This document shows positions 11,914 to 25,097 of a stretch of DNA of 64,000 nucleotides, piece after piece (positions within the stretch are counted from its first letter, which is position 1; each line of letters begins with the position of its first letter). Location: the NCBI RefSeq assembly GCF_000688235.1, contig NZ_JHYO01000008.1, positions 78,805 to 142,804 on the forward strand, given 5' to 3'. Made by a program: the position numbers and the translations under genes. The notes under the pieces were generated by a model. It was given only the letters and a program-made list of their open reading frames with translations. It did not search any database and had not been told where the DNA came from. This stretch comes from Terasakiella pusilla DSM 6293 (GTDB taxonomy: Bacteria > Pseudomonadota > Alphaproteobacteria > Rhodospirillales > Terasakiellaceae).

Positions 11914-11937
11914 GAACGAACTCTCATAAAACGACTT

Positions 11938-11970
11938 AGACCCTGCGCTTGATTGCACAGGGTCTTTTTT
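11938..11970 (+). terminator. Terminator of lpxC
   Basis: AGACCCTG (11938-11945) pairs with CAGGGTCT (11958-11965), continued by a run of T. It lies 25 bases after the lpxC stop. Confidence 0.85.
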
Positions 11971-12011
11971 GTTGAAATATTGCATTTGCATAGAGACAAG
12001 ACCACTTTTCT

Positions 12012-12020
12012 TGGTATAGT
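12012..12020 (+). promoter_or_regulatory. bamD: Extended -10 element before bamD
   Basis: TGGTATAGT matches the extended -10 pattern TGnTATAAT with one mismatch, 44 bases before the bamD ATG. No convincing -35 box is present at 17 bases, which is tolerated for extended -10 promoters. Confidence 0.4.
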
Positions 12021-12064
12021 CTCGCGACGTTTCCCAACCAACGGCAATAGATAATAGACTTCAG

Positions 12065-13000
12065 ATGAAACATTTCTCGCACCGCCCGTTTTTCTATCTC
12101 GCTGCCCCTGTGCTTGCTGTCTCCTTACTCAGCGCCTGCTCATCTACAGATGACGAAGTTCCCTATGTGGAAAGCCCGGTCGAGCAGCTCTATAATGATG
12201 GTCACAATGCCTTGCTGGCGGGGGAATATGAAGTCGCGGCGCAAAAGTTTGACGAAGTTGAACGTCAGCACCCTTATTCTGTCTGGGCGACCAAATCCCA
12301 GCTGATGGCCGCCTTTGCCTATTATGAAAACGAAAAATACGACGAAGCCGTCATTGCCCTTGATCGTTTCATCCAACTGCACCCGTCCAACAAGGACGTG
12401 CCTTACGCAACCTACCTCAAAGGCTTGTCTTACTACGAGCAGATTTCGGATGTGGGCCGTGATCAGTTGATGACAGATCAGGCGCAAAAGACCTTCCGTG
12501 AATTGATCAAACGTTTCCCGACCAGCAAATACGCGCGCGACGCCCGTCTAAAACTAGACCTCACCGTTGACCACTTGGCCGGTAAGGAAATGGAGATCGG
12601 ACGCTATTACACCTCGCGCAACCAATGTATTGCCGCGCTGAACCGTTTTAAGTCGGTTGTTGAAAAATATCAGACAACGACCCACGTTCCCGAAGCCCTG
12701 CACCGGATGATCGAATGTTACATCCAGTTGGGTCTGGAGGATGAGGCAAAACGCACAGCCGCCGTCCTGGGGCATAACTTCCCCGGGTCGGAATGGTACA
12801 TCGATACCTATCAGATCGTGGAACGTAAACGTCTAAAAGATAAAGAAGACCCTAGCTGGTACTGGCCGTTTGAGAAAAAAGACACCCTCGAACTGTTGGA
12901 AGAACAGGACGGCGTCAAGGCAGAAGAAGAACGCCTTGAAGGGGAAGAAGACCTGTTACCGGTTAAAAAAGAAAGCTCTTGGTGGAAAGTCTGGGAATAA
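12065..13000 (+). CDS. bamD: Outer membrane assembly lipoprotein BamD
   Basis: TPR lipoprotein of the BAM complex, which inserts beta-barrel proteins in the outer membrane. The signal peptide (hydrophobic to about residue 20) ends with the lipobox LLSAC. TPR repeats follow from about residue 40 to 240, with BamD-type phrases such as FDEVERQHPYS and LIKRFPTSKYARDARL. The C-terminal tail is acidic and Lys/Glu-rich. The 311 residues are somewhat longer than E. coli BamD (245). recN follows 12 bases later; the lpxC-bamD-recN-ligA order is common in alphaproteobacteria. Confidence 0.95.
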   Translation: MKHFSHRPFFYLAAPVLAVSLLSACSSTDDEVPYVESPVEQLYNDGHNALLAGEYEVAAQKFDEVERQHPYSVWATKSQLMAAFAYYENEKYDEAVIALDRFIQLHPSNKDVPYATYLKGLSYYEQISDVGRDQLMTDQAQKTFRELIKRFPTSKYARDARLKLDLTVDHLAGKEMEIGRYYTSRNQCIAALNRFKSVVEKYQTTTHVPEALHRMIECYIQLGLEDEAKRTAAVLGHNFPGSEWYIDTYQIVERKRLKDKEDPSWYWPFEKKDTLELLEEQDGVKAEEERLEGEEDLLPVKKESSWWKVWE

Positions 13001-13012
13001 GCGGGCGCAAAG

Positions 13013-16772
<3,760 letters not shown>

Positions 16773-16799
16773 ACACCCCACCGGACACGCATAAGTCTT

Positions 16800-17225
16800 T
16801 TATTCGGCGGCGTCGAGGTCGATCACTTCAAAATCATGAGTGATCTCGGCTGTTGCGCCCAGCATGATAGAGGCGGAGCAATATTTTTCAGCGGACATTT
16901 CAACCGCCTGCTGAACTTTCTTTTCCTTCAGGCCGTGGCCTGTCACTTTAAAGTGGGCATGGATTTTGGTGTAGACCTTCGGGTCTTCATCCGCGCGCAC
17001 GCCATCGATTGCCACTTCGCAATCCACCACATTTTCGCGCATACGGCCAAGGATATGGACCACGTCAAAGGTCGTACAACCGCCCATCCCCAGCAATAAC
17101 ATTTCCATCGGGCTGGGGCCGACACTGCCTTGGCCCGGTCCTTTTGCTTCCATCACGACGCCATGTCCGCTGGACGAGGTGCCGATAAAGATGCGATCTT
17201 CAACCCATTTTACACGTGTAGTCAT
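16800..17225 (-). CDS. OsmC/Ohr-family peroxiredoxin-like protein
   Basis: Small OsmC-fold protein of 141 residues, of the group that includes YhfA. Family members reduce organic peroxides through two cysteines. Here one Cys stands in MGGCTTFDVV (about residue 50) and the second in EKYCSASIML (about residue 114), the usual two positions. No signal peptide is present, so it should be cytoplasmic. It is convergent with ligA and divergent from the thioesterase gene. The exact substrate cannot be told from sequence. Confidence 0.85.
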   Translation of the reverse strand: MTTRVKWVEDRIFIGTSSSGHGVVMEAKGPGQGSVGPSPMEMLLLGMGGCTTFDVVHILGRMRENVVDCEVAIDGVRADEDPKVYTKIHAHFKVTGHGLKEKKVQQAVEMSAEKYCSASIMLGATAEITHDFEVIDLDAAE

Positions 17226-17235
17226 TTGTTCACCC

Positions 17236-17265
17236 TTGACTAAAAAGATATTTGATCCCTACATA
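17236..17265 (+). promoter_or_regulatory. Possible promoter of the thioesterase gene
   Basis: TTGACT (17236-17241) and TACATA (17260-17265) are 18 bases apart in the short divergent spacer. The -35 matches 5/6 and the -10 only 3/6. Confidence 0.3.
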
Positions 17266-17289
17266 ACAAGAAACAAAAGGGAATACCAC

Positions 17290-18054
17290 ATGATTGATTG
17301 GGCACAAGTTGCCAAAGCCAAAGCCCCTCCCACCCACGGACGCGAGATCTTCCACGTCCGCGTGTCGGAGATTTGTCCGAACGGCCTTTTTTCAATCTGT
17401 AGTGTCGCGGAATATCTGCAAGAAGCCGCCTTTCGAAACTCGTCCCTACTCAATCTGGGTATGGAAAGTCTGCAAGGAACGAGTCTGGCATGGGTCTTGG
17501 CCCGTCTTGGTATTTACGTGCGCCATTACCCCCGCCAAGGCGACGCCATCACGGTCGAGACCTGGTATGCGGGCTTGCAAGGTCATTTCGGCAATCGTTT
17601 TTATCGACTGCGTGACAGCAACAACGTGGTGATTGCCAGCGCGCTGTCCACCTTTGCCCTGTTTGATCTCAAGAATCGCACCATGGCAGACTGGCCGGAA
17701 TTTGTCAGCGCACGCATCCCCGATGCCGGCCCCAAGCCCATCGAGTTTGAACGGCGCATGATCAACAAGCCCTTTATCGGTATCCCGCAAAGCCCGATCA
17801 AGCCGCGCTTGGGCGACATCGACCTTTATAACCATGTCAACAACACAAAACTGATCGAATGGTCCTTGAGCGCCGCTGCCGAAGGCTGTCGCCATCCGTT
17901 TCAGCCGCGCGCCCTTGATATCGTCTTTCGCCACGAATGTCGTCTGAACAACCGTGTGCAAGCCGAAGTCCAACAACTTAATCCGAAAGAAAGCCTTGTC
18001 CTTCTGACAAACGAAGACGACACGGAACTCGTTCGCGCCCATATCACCCGCTAA
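17290..18054 (+). CDS. Acyl-ACP thioesterase-like double hotdog protein
   Basis: Probably hydrolyses acyl-ACP or a related acyl thioester. The ATG at 17290 has an AAAGGGA ribosome site eight bases upstream; a longer reading frame from 17179 would overlap the osmC-like gene. The protein has 254 residues and two hotdog halves. The first has SICSVAEYLQEAAFR and the second GDIDLYNHVNNTKLIEW, where the Asn and His correspond to the catalytic N-x-H of FatA/FatB-type thioesterases. ETWYAG and RFYRLRD also fit that family. It is followed by pepN 18 bases later, perhaps in one transcript. Substrate chain length cannot be told. Confidence 0.8.
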   Translation: MIDWAQVAKAKAPPTHGREIFHVRVSEICPNGLFSICSVAEYLQEAAFRNSSLLNLGMESLQGTSLAWVLARLGIYVRHYPRQGDAITVETWYAGLQGHFGNRFYRLRDSNNVVIASALSTFALFDLKNRTMADWPEFVSARIPDAGPKPIEFERRMINKPFIGIPQSPIKPRLGDIDLYNHVNNTKLIEWSLSAAAEGCRHPFQPRALDIVFRHECRLNNRVQAEVQQLNPKESLVLLTNEDDTELVRAHITR

Positions 18055-18072
18055 ATCTTGAAGGCCCGTCCC

Positions 18073-20673
18073 ATGAAAACAGAACACCCGCAAACCATTC
18101 GCCTTGCCGATTATCAGGAACCTGCCTTTTTGGTGGACAGTGTCGATCTTGTCTTCGATCTGGAGCCGACCAGCACACGGGTTGTCTGCGCGGCCATCTA
18201 TCGCGCCAATGGCGACCAGGACACCTTGGTCCTTGATGGGGAAAACCTGACGCTGTTGAGCATTGCCCTTGACGGGCGTACGCTCGACGACAGCGAGTAC
18301 ACCGTCAGCGGGGATACACTGACCCTGACCAATCTGCCCGACATGTTTGAACTGGTCGTCGAAACCGAGATTGACCCCAAAGGCAACACGCACCTGTCCG
18401 GCCTCTATCAATCCAGCGGGAACTATTGCACGCAATGTGAAGCCCAAGGTTTTCGCCGGATCACCTATTTTCAGGACCGCCCCGATGTGATGACACGCTA
18501 CACCGTCACCATCATCGCGGATAAAGACGCCTGCCCTGTGATGCTGTCCAACGGCAATCTGGTGGAACAGAGCGAGGAAGAAGACGGCAAGCACCTGTGC
18601 GTCTGGGAAGACCCGTTCCCGAAACCAAGCTACCTGTTTGCACTTGTGGCAGGTGATTTGGCCTGTGTTGAAGATACATTCACCACAAAAAGCGGCAAAA
18701 ACGTTGATCTGCGCATTTTCGTCGAACATGGCAATGAGGATCGTTGCGATTGGGCGATGGAAAGCCTCAAAGCCTCCATGAAGTGGGACGAAGACCGCTT
18801 TGATCTGGAATATGACCTCGACCTGTACAACATTGTCGCGGTCAGTGACTTCAACATGGGCGCGATGGAAAACAAATCCCTGAACGTCTTTAACACCAAA
18901 TATGTGCTGGCAAAATCCGACACCGCCACCGATCAGGATTATGCAGGTGTTGAAGCCGTGATTGCCCACGAATATTTCCACAACTGGACGGGCAACCGCG
19001 TGACCTGTCGTGATTGGTTCCAACTTTCTCTAAAAGAAGGGCTGACGGTTTTTCGTGATCAGGAATTTTCATCCGATATGCGATCGCGCCCAACCGAGCG
19101 GATTTCCAACGTCAAAATTCTGCGTGCGGCCCAGTTCCCCGAAGATGGCGGCCCGCTGGCCCATCCGGTACGTCCTGACAGCTATATCGCGATCGACAAC
19201 TTCTACACCGCCACCGTTTACAACAAAGGCTCCGAAGTCATCCGCATGATGCACACTTTGCTGGGGGAAGAAAACTTCCAGAAAGGGATGAAACTGTATT
19301 TTGAACGTCACGACGGCGAAGCAGTCACCTGTGATGATTTTGCCAGCGCCATGATGGATGCATCCGGCATTGACCTTAACCAATTTAAGCTCTGGTATTC
19401 CCAAGCGGGCACACCGGAAGTCACGGCCGACTGGTCTTATGAGAGAGAGGCGAAACAGTTTAGCCTGACCCTCAGCCAACATCTTGCCCCCACACCGGGA
19501 CAGGCGGGCAAAGAAGTTATGCATATGCCGATCGCGATCGGGTTGGTGGGGCAAGACGGCAAAGACCTGCATTCAGAGGTTCTCTCGCTCAAAGAAGCCA
19601 AGCAGACCTTCATCTTTGAAGGGATAGCTGAAGAACCTGTCCTGTCCCTAAACCGTGGTTTTTCTGCCCCCATCCGCTTGAAAGCGCCTTACACGCAAGA
19701 TCAACTGGCTTTCCTCATGGCAAATGACAGCGATGAGTTCGCCCGTTGGGAAGCCGCACAGACTTACGCAACCGATCTGTTATTAAGCATGATTGCAACC
19801 TTGCAAAAAGAAAAGACGATCACGCAGGACAGCCGCTTTATCGAAGCACTAAAAACCACCCTCAATGATCCCGCGCTTGATCCTGATTACATTGCACTGA
19901 GCCTGCAACTGCCCACCGAAGGCTATCTTGCGGAACAAATGGACGTGGTTGATGTGGACGCCATCCATCAGGCCCGCGAGATCCTGCGCCTGTTTATCGC
20001 GCGCGACTTAAAAGACGACCTGTTGGCAAAGTTCCGCGATTTACGCAGTGACAGCCCCTATAGCCCGGATGCCAAATCTGCGGGGGAACGTGCGCTGAAA
20101 AACATCTGCCTTGCCTATCTGGGGGAACTGAATGATCCGGCGTTCCTCGCATTAATTACGGCACAGTACCATAATGCCAACAACATGACCGATCGCATGG
20201 CTGCCCTCAGCATCCTTGCCAACACAGATGTCCCCGTGCGCGCAGAAGTGCTGGAAAATTTCTACACCCGGTTCAAAGATGATCCGCTGGTGGTTGATAA
20301 ATGGCTGAGTGTGCAGGCCATGTCCTGCCTGCCAAAGACCCTAAAGACGGTCAAAAAGCTGATGAAGCATGAAGCCTTTTCGATCAAAAACCCCAACAAG
20401 GTGCGTTCCCTCATCGGGGTTTTCTGCCATGCAAACCAGCTGCATTATCATGCGGTTGACGGCAACGGCTATATCTTCCATGCAGATCGAATCCTTGAGC
20501 TGGACAAGATCAACCCGCAAATTGCCGCGCGCATGATCGCCCCGCTTGGTAAATGGCGCCGTTTCGATAAAGCGCGTCAAAAGTTGATGAAAGAACAGCT
20601 TAAACGCATCATCGCAACAGAGGGGCTCTCTAATGATGCCTATGAAATGGCAACGAAATCGCTGGGAAAATAG
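18073..20673 (+). CDS. pepN: Aminopeptidase N (M1 family)
   Basis: Cytoplasmic zinc metalloprotease that removes N-terminal residues from peptides. I chose ATG 18073 (MKTEHPQ) over a TTG five codons earlier; it gives 866 residues, close to E. coli PepN (870). The substrate-binding exopeptidase motif GAMEN is near residue 265. The zinc motif HEYFHNW, completed by the Glu in LKEGLTVFRDQEF, is near residues 300-325. The C-terminal half has the helical domain of the bacterial PepN type. It ends three bases before the convergent BLUF gene. Confidence 0.97.
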   Translation: MKTEHPQTIRLADYQEPAFLVDSVDLVFDLEPTSTRVVCAAIYRANGDQDTLVLDGENLTLLSIALDGRTLDDSEYTVSGDTLTLTNLPDMFELVVETEIDPKGNTHLSGLYQSSGNYCTQCEAQGFRRITYFQDRPDVMTRYTVTIIADKDACPVMLSNGNLVEQSEEEDGKHLCVWEDPFPKPSYLFALVAGDLACVEDTFTTKSGKNVDLRIFVEHGNEDRCDWAMESLKASMKWDEDRFDLEYDLDLYNIVAVSDFNMGAMENKSLNVFNTKYVLAKSDTATDQDYAGVEAVIAHEYFHNWTGNRVTCRDWFQLSLKEGLTVFRDQEFSSDMRSRPTERISNVKILRAAQFPEDGGPLAHPVRPDSYIAIDNFYTATVYNKGSEVIRMMHTLLGEENFQKGMKLYFERHDGEAVTCDDFASAMMDASGIDLNQFKLWYSQAGTPEVTADWSYEREAKQFSLTLSQHLAPTPGQAGKEVMHMPIAIGLVGQDGKDLHSEVLSLKEAKQTFIFEGIAEEPVLSLNRGFSAPIRLKAPYTQDQLAFLMANDSDEFARWEAAQTYATDLLLSMIATLQKEKTITQDSRFIEALKTTLNDPALDPDYIALSLQLPTEGYLAEQMDVVDVDAIHQAREILRLFIARDLKDDLLAKFRDLRSDSPYSPDAKSAGERALKNICLAYLGELNDPAFLALITAQYHNANNMTDRMAALSILANTDVPVRAEVLENFYTRFKDDPLVVDKWLSVQAMSCLPKTLKTVKKLMKHEAFSIKNPNKVRSLIGVFCHANQLHYHAVDGNGYIFHADRILELDKINPQIAARMIAPLGKWRRFDKARQKLMKEQLKRIIATEGLSNDAYEMATKSLGK

Positions 20674-20676
20674 GCG

Positions 20677-21099
20677 CTAATGTCTTCTTTGCAGGGCTTT
20701 AAGGCAGGACTTGATAAACGAGTCCTGCTCCTGCAGGCTGCCGCTTAGGGTTTCCACAATATCTTCATAACTGGACCCACCGGCAAACTGGGGTTTATCC
20801 AGATCATACCCGTATAAAAAACCCATCGACCATTTGTTAAAAGAGCGCTGGGTGATATCCACGTTCAACAACACCTCCACCTCTTCATGGCGGGCATCTT
20901 TTATAATCTTGCCAAGTAACCCCGTCAGACTGTCTTCCGCCCCTTCCAAGACCTGAATAAAGGCATTGCCTGTGTACACAAGCACGCCTGTGATATCAGC
21001 CGTTTCATTATGATCACGGCACGTCTGAATAATATCTTTCAGGTCATCCTGGGTCAGGTCCATTCGGGCTACTGACGAATAGGCCAATCGTTTAAGCAT
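20677..21099 (-). CDS. Stand-alone BLUF blue-light sensor protein
   Basis: FAD-binding blue-light photoreceptor of 140 residues. All residues of the BLUF photocycle are present with the same spacing as in AppA: Tyr7, Asn31, Gln49 (in FIQVLEG), Trp90 and Met92 (in KWSMGF). ITGVLVY and the RHEEVEVL element complete the fold. After the BLUF domain there is only a short helical tail of about 40 residues and no output domain, so it must signal through a partner protein. The ribosome site GAGG is eight bases before the ATG. It is convergent with pepN; neighbours give no clue about the partner. Confidence 0.93.
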   Translation of the reverse strand: MLKRLAYSSVARMDLTQDDLKDIIQTCRDHNETADITGVLVYTGNAFIQVLEGAEDSLTGLLGKIIKDARHEEVEVLLNVDITQRSFNKWSMGFLYGYDLDKPQFAGGSSYEDIVETLSGSLQEQDSFIKSCLKALQRRH

Positions 21100-21176
21100 T
21101 CTAGATCCTCTAAATAAGACGTTGCCTCATCATATCCAATTTAGAGTTTCTTTGCTAGCCTTGCATGAGCCAAATA

Positions 21177-22337
21177 TTAGGAATAATCCCTTTTTGCGTG
21201 TAAAACCTTATCCAGATAACGCTGACTTTCTGTCGGCATTTTTGCTTTCAGGCGATTATAAACTGCCGTGGGACTTGAGCGGTTGATCTCAGCAAATGCT
21301 TGCGTGCGGTTGCTATGAAAACTCTTTAACACATTGCCCGCCCCGCCATTATAGGCCGCAATCACACAATAGTGACGCGATGTCGGGTTGGTGACATTTG
21401 CCAAATAGCGGTTTTGCAAAATATAAAGATAAGCGCACCCCATACGGATATTATTTTCCGCATTAAACAGATAATCCCGTGTTGGCGTCCCTGCACGCTT
21501 ATGGATCAACTGATAGGCATCGCGCCCCGCCGTGGTCGGCACAATCTGCATCAGGCCATAAGCAGGCACCCAACTGACCGCATAGGGGTTAAAGTTACTT
21601 TCCGTTTTAATAATGGCATAGACCAAGGCACGTTCAATGCCATATTGGGCGGCATATCGGTTCACCAGCGGGCTGTAGCGGTTTTGACGTGTCGCGTTAT
21701 GGACGCGGGCCAACGGAAATTCGACATAGGTTTTGGTCGCAGTGGTGTTAGCATCCAGCTTGATGGTTTGGGTCTTTTTCTGCGTCTTGATCAAATAATC
21801 CGCAAATCGATTTGCCCGCCATGCCCAACGGATCGCCTTCCCATCCTGGTCGACCACCTGTTCATATAAAAACGGCACACCGCCCAGCTTGACCGACTTG
21901 TCGGAAAATAAATCCACATTGGTCGGATCATCCGGCGACAGGACCGTCATGACAATCGCGTCTTTCAGATGGCTTGGCACCAATGTTTCCACACGGACCA
22001 GCGCTTTGTCAAAATCCACAATGCCACGGGATTTATAATTGTCGCTGTATTTGACAAAGACTTTCTTTTGCGGTGTCTGGGCATTTTCTTCCCCCCAAAC
22101 CGTCACAACGTCACCCAGAAACTTTTTGGCAAATTCGTCTAAGCGTTCAAAGTCGCGTACCAGCGTTTTGGGGTTACGTGCCCAGCTTGTCGCCTTATTG
22201 GTCGCCACGTTGCGTACCGCACCGCTTAAGGAACCACCGCGCGCAGCGGCTTCCAACGTGCGCACGATCTCACTTGTAGAACAAGCCGTCAGCGCTGCGG
22301 GTAAACAGCCTGCCAGAAAAGTGCGTCTTGAAATCAT
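21177..22337 (-). CDS. mltC: Membrane-bound lytic murein transglycosylase C-like
   Basis: Lipoprotein that cleaves peptidoglycan glycan strands. The protein matches the MltC layout. An N-terminal domain (about residues 50-215) has YSDNYKSRGIVDF, DDPTNVDLFSD and IRWAWRANRFADYL, and a SLT domain (220-386) has KTESNFNP with the catalytic Glu, YGLMQIVPTTAG and AAYNGGAGNV. The N terminus has a twin-arginine stretch [10 protein letters not shown] and, right after, a lipobox LTAC. It should therefore be a lipoprotein, perhaps exported by Tat. Its start overlaps the end of the MATE gene by four bases. Confidence 0.93.
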   Translation of the reverse strand: MISRRTFLAGCLPAALTACSTSEIVRTLEAAARGGSLSGAVRNVATNKATSWARNPKTLVRDFERLDEFAKKFLGDVVTVWGEENAQTPQKKVFVKYSDNYKSRGIVDFDKALVRVETLVPSHLKDAIVMTVLSPDDPTNVDLFSDKSVKLGGVPFLYEQVVDQDGKAIRWAWRANRFADYLIKTQKKTQTIKLDANTTATKTYVEFPLARVHNATRQNRYSPLVNRYAAQYGIERALVYAIIKTESNFNPYAVSWVPAYGLMQIVPTTAGRDAYQLIHKRAGTPTRDYLFNAENNIRMGCAYLYILQNRYLANVTNPTSRHYCVIAAYNGGAGNVLKSFHSNRTQAFAEINRSSPTAVYNRLKAKMPTESQRYLDKVLHAKRDYS

Positions 22338-23638
22338 GCAAAGACCTTTTGCTTAACTTTTGGATATGTCATCCCTAACGTTATAGCGCGTAATCCCATA
22401 AAAATCGTAAACGCCGCCCATAAGCCATGATTCCCATAGAGCGACAGCAAAAACAGGCTTAAAGGCAAGTAGATAGCCAGCGACACAATCATCATATTAC
22501 GCAGATAAGAAGTCTGGGTCAGGCCAAAATAGATCCCGTCCAGCTGGTAACTCCAGACCGAAACAACGGGCAAAATTACCGCCCAGATCAGATACGTTTC
22601 GGCTTGGGCAATGACCGGAGCAAGGTTGGTAAACAATCCGATAATGGCTTCGCCCGCCACAAAATAGACACCCGCAAAGGCCAATGCGCAAAAAGCGGCA
22701 AGTCTGGTCGATTGTTTCACCGCCCGTTCAAAAGAGACCCGGTCTTTACGCCCCACACCATGACCGGATAAGACCTCGACCGCATGGGCAAACCCATCCA
22801 GCGCATACGACGTAAACTGCTGAAACTGGAGGAGGATCGCATTTGCCGCCAGCACCACATCGCCCATCTTCGCCCCTTGGGCGGTAAACCAGGCAAAGGA
22901 CGTGAGCAAACAGACCGTGCGGATAAACAAATCCACATTCATGCCCATCAACCGCTTAATCTGTGCCAGATCAAAGATGCGTTGGCGCTGCCATCCCCCG
23001 CCCAAAGCGTTTAAATGCCCCTTCAGGCGTATCAAACCGATTAATAAGCCACCATATTGCGCGATGACTGTTGCCAAGGCCACCCCTTCAACCCCGTAGC
23101 CCATGCCCATGACAAACCACAGGTCCAGCACCACATTGATCACATTGATGCTCACCTGCTGGATCAACACGCCACGGGCATCTTGGCGGGCCAGTATCCA
23201 ACCGATCAAGGCATAATTCATCAGCGCTGCCGGGGCTGACCAAATGCGGATGGTAAAATAAGCTTCAGCTAACGCCTCCACTTCTGCGCTTGCCTCCAGC
23301 AGACCACGCGCGAGCTGAAAGATCAAAGACTGCCCGATCCACAAGCCCATGGCCCCGACCAGTGCAATCAGACCAGCGCGGGCAAAAACGGCGCGGGCTT
23401 CATCCCCATCGTCGCGCCCCAAAGCTTGGGAGGCAAGACCGGTTGTTGCCAAACGTAAAAAGCCAAAGCCCCAGTAAATATAGTCGAAAATCAGGCCGCC
23501 GACCGCCACTGCCCCCAGATAGGCAGCGCTGTCCATATGCCCCATCACCGCCGCGTCCACCGCCCCCAACAACGGAACCGTTATGTTCGACAGGATAATG
23601 GGCAGGGCCAGCGCCCAGACCTTTGCGTCAGCCTTCAA
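22334..23638 (-). CDS. MATE family efflux transporter (DinF-like)
   Basis: Inner-membrane antiporter of 434 residues with about twelve hydrophobic segments and the two MatE repeats. The N-terminal [21 protein letters not shown] is typical of the DinF/NorM group. The start appears to be a TTG (23638) overlapping the msrB TGA, which points to coupled translation; no good ATG exists near it. The substrate cannot be told from sequence. It lies in the minus-strand run msrB-MATE-mltC, with four-base overlaps on both sides. Confidence 0.88.
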   Translation of the reverse strand: MKADAKVWALALPIILSNITVPLLGAVDAAVMGHMDSAAYLGAVAVGGLIFDYIYWGFGFLRLATTGLASQALGRDDGDEARAVFARAGLIALVGAMGLWIGQSLIFQLARGLLEASAEVEALAEAYFTIRIWSAPAALMNYALIGWILARQDARGVLIQQVSINVINVVLDLWFVMGMGYGVEGVALATVIAQYGGLLIGLIRLKGHLNALGGGWQRQRIFDLAQIKRLMGMNVDLFIRTVCLLTSFAWFTAQGAKMGDVVLAANAILLQFQQFTSYALDGFAHAVEVLSGHGVGRKDRVSFERAVKQSTRLAAFCALAFAGVYFVAGEAIIGLFTNLAPVIAQAETYLIWAVILPVVSVWSYQLDGIYFGLTQTSYLRNMMIVSLAIYLPLSLFLLSLYGNHGLWAAFTIFMGLRAITLGMTYPKVKQKVFA

Positions 23639-24030
23639 TCTTCGTCAAGTTTCAAAGACAGGGAGTTAATGCAATAGCGCAGGCCCGTTGGCTGTGGTCC
23701 GTCAGGGAACACATGACCTAAATGACTGTCACATTTCGCACAATGCACTTCGGTGCGCACCATCCCATGAGTTACATCGCTGGTTTCTGCCACGCCGTCA
23801 TCCGACATGGGTTCATAAAAACTTGGCCAGCCGCTCCCTGAATCATATTTGGTTTCAGATCGGAACAAAGGTTCCCCACATCCCGCACAGCTATAGGTCC
23901 CAGCGATTTTCGTATCCCAATATCGGCCAGTGAAAGCGCGTTCGGTACCTTGTTCGCGCAAGACCGCATATTCATCAGCGGATAAGTCCTCGCGCCATTC
24001 TTTCTCGGTTTTTGTTACCTTGTTCGTCAT
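23635..24030 (-). CDS. msrB: Peptide-methionine (R)-S-oxide reductase
   Basis: Repairs the R form of oxidised methionine with thioredoxin as reductant. The ATG at 24030 has an AAGGAG ribosome site eight bases upstream; a longer frame to 24078 is less likely. The 131 residues carry the zinc cysteines in two CxxC pairs (CAGC and CAKC) and the catalytic Cys in [16 protein letters not shown] and HLGHVF are MsrB signatures. No signal peptide is present, so it is cytoplasmic. Confidence 0.96.
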   Translation of the reverse strand: MTNKVTKTEKEWREDLSADEYAVLREQGTERAFTGRYWDTKIAGTYSCAGCGEPLFRSETKYDSGSGWPSFYEPMSDDGVAETSDVTHGMVRTEVHCAKCDSHLGHVFPDGPQPTGLRYCINSLSLKLDED

Positions 24031-24092
24031 CAGAGACTCTCCTTTTCTGTCATCAGAAAGGTAAGTCCTTTTCGCCATTTGGCAAGATAAAG

Positions 24093-25097
24093 CTACTGGT
24101 CACGTCGCAAGAAAATAAAATCCCCGCCCACATCATGACCCGCAAACCGGATATTGGAATATTGCGGCGTCTGGCGGGCATTTAACAAAACCTGCGCGCG
24201 CACCTTGGTAAACAGCTGTGTACCATCCATCAGATCACGATTGTCTTTCAGGCTCTTTAAAAACGCATGGGCAAAAACCGAATGTTGGCCGCCGCCTTGA
24301 TCGCTGACGGGTTCCAGCGCACCACTGGATAAGACCGTGCGCGATTTTCTGTTCGTCAGTGTCTCCAGATAGCCCGCTGGTTTCTCCGTCAGTTTTAGCC
24401 CCCGCATGCCGTCAAGGTCTGGATCAGCCGATCGCGTCAACGTGCCAGCATAGCAACTATCGGCGACGACCATCACATGCTTGGCTTTAAGCGCCTTTAA
24501 GGTATCGGTCACATCCGCATTAGACACCCAGCGCGCCCGCGTGGTTTTATCCGCATCGACGGGCAACCAGTATCCGCGCTCACTTTCCCCGTCCAACCAG
24601 CCATGTCCAGCGTAATAAATCAGCAGATTATCTTCTGCTTTCAGGATTTTGCGGTATTCGTCCAGCGCTGTGATGATGTCGTCGCGGGTTGCATTAATCA
24701 AGGTGGTCACAGAAAACCCGTACTGCCCTTTGAGGGTTTTTGTCACTTCCTTGGCATCCGTGATCGCAGTTTTCAGGTTGGTCAAATTGGGGTAGCGGTT
24801 GTTCCCAATCACCAAGGCATAATAGCGCCCAAACGTCACGCCTTTGGACTGACTGGGGGCCGCATCACGGGTGATCAAGGGCGCGCCCTTTCTGATCGGG
24901 GTAGCCTGTTGGGGGTGGGGCTGTATCTGTTGCACAGGAGCCGCAGGCTTAGCACTCGCCCGAGGTGCAGTCCCCGTACATTCTTTGCCACCATATTCGC
25001 ACCAGAGATCCATAAAGGTCGTTTGCGCCACCGCCGTCGCAGTCATAAAAAGCAAAACCAACAGACAGGATACAAACAGTCTCATGCCCGGCGCCAT
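24093..25097 (-). CDS. Secreted caspase-like (peptidase C14) protein
   Basis: A signal peptide (residues 5-25, ending near AVAQ) is followed by a short Pro/Gln-rich linker. A caspase-fold domain then spans about residues 88-330. The catalytic His is in [10 protein letters not shown] and the catalytic Cys in VVADSCYAG. The neighbouring phrases [10 protein letters not shown] and [11 protein letters not shown] are usual in bacterial metacaspase-like (C14) proteins. It should act outside the cytoplasm. The ATG overlaps the TAA of the upstream lipoprotein gene by one base, so the two form an operon. Its substrate is unknown. Confidence 0.87.
   Translation of the reverse strand: MAPGMRLFVSCLLVLLFMTATAVAQTTFMDLWCEYGGKECTGTAPRASAKPAAPVQQIQPHPQQATPIRKGAPLITRDAAPSQSKGVTFGRYYALVIGNNRYPNLTNLKTAITDAKEVTKTLKGQYGFSVTTLINATRDDIITALDEYRKILKAEDNLLIYYAGHGWLDGESERGYWLPVDADKTTRARWVSNADVTDTLKALKAKHVMVVADSCYAGTLTRSADPDLDGMRGLKLTEKPAGYLETLTNRKSRTVLSSGALEPVSDQGGGQHSVFAHAFLKSLKDNRDLMDGTQLFTKVRAQVLLNARQTPQYSNIRFAGHDVGGDFIFLRRDQ

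Noticed and set aside
17446..19023. Minus-strand frame of 525 codons opposite the thioesterase gene and pepN
   Set aside because: It spans two well-supported plus-strand genes and has no recognisable domain.
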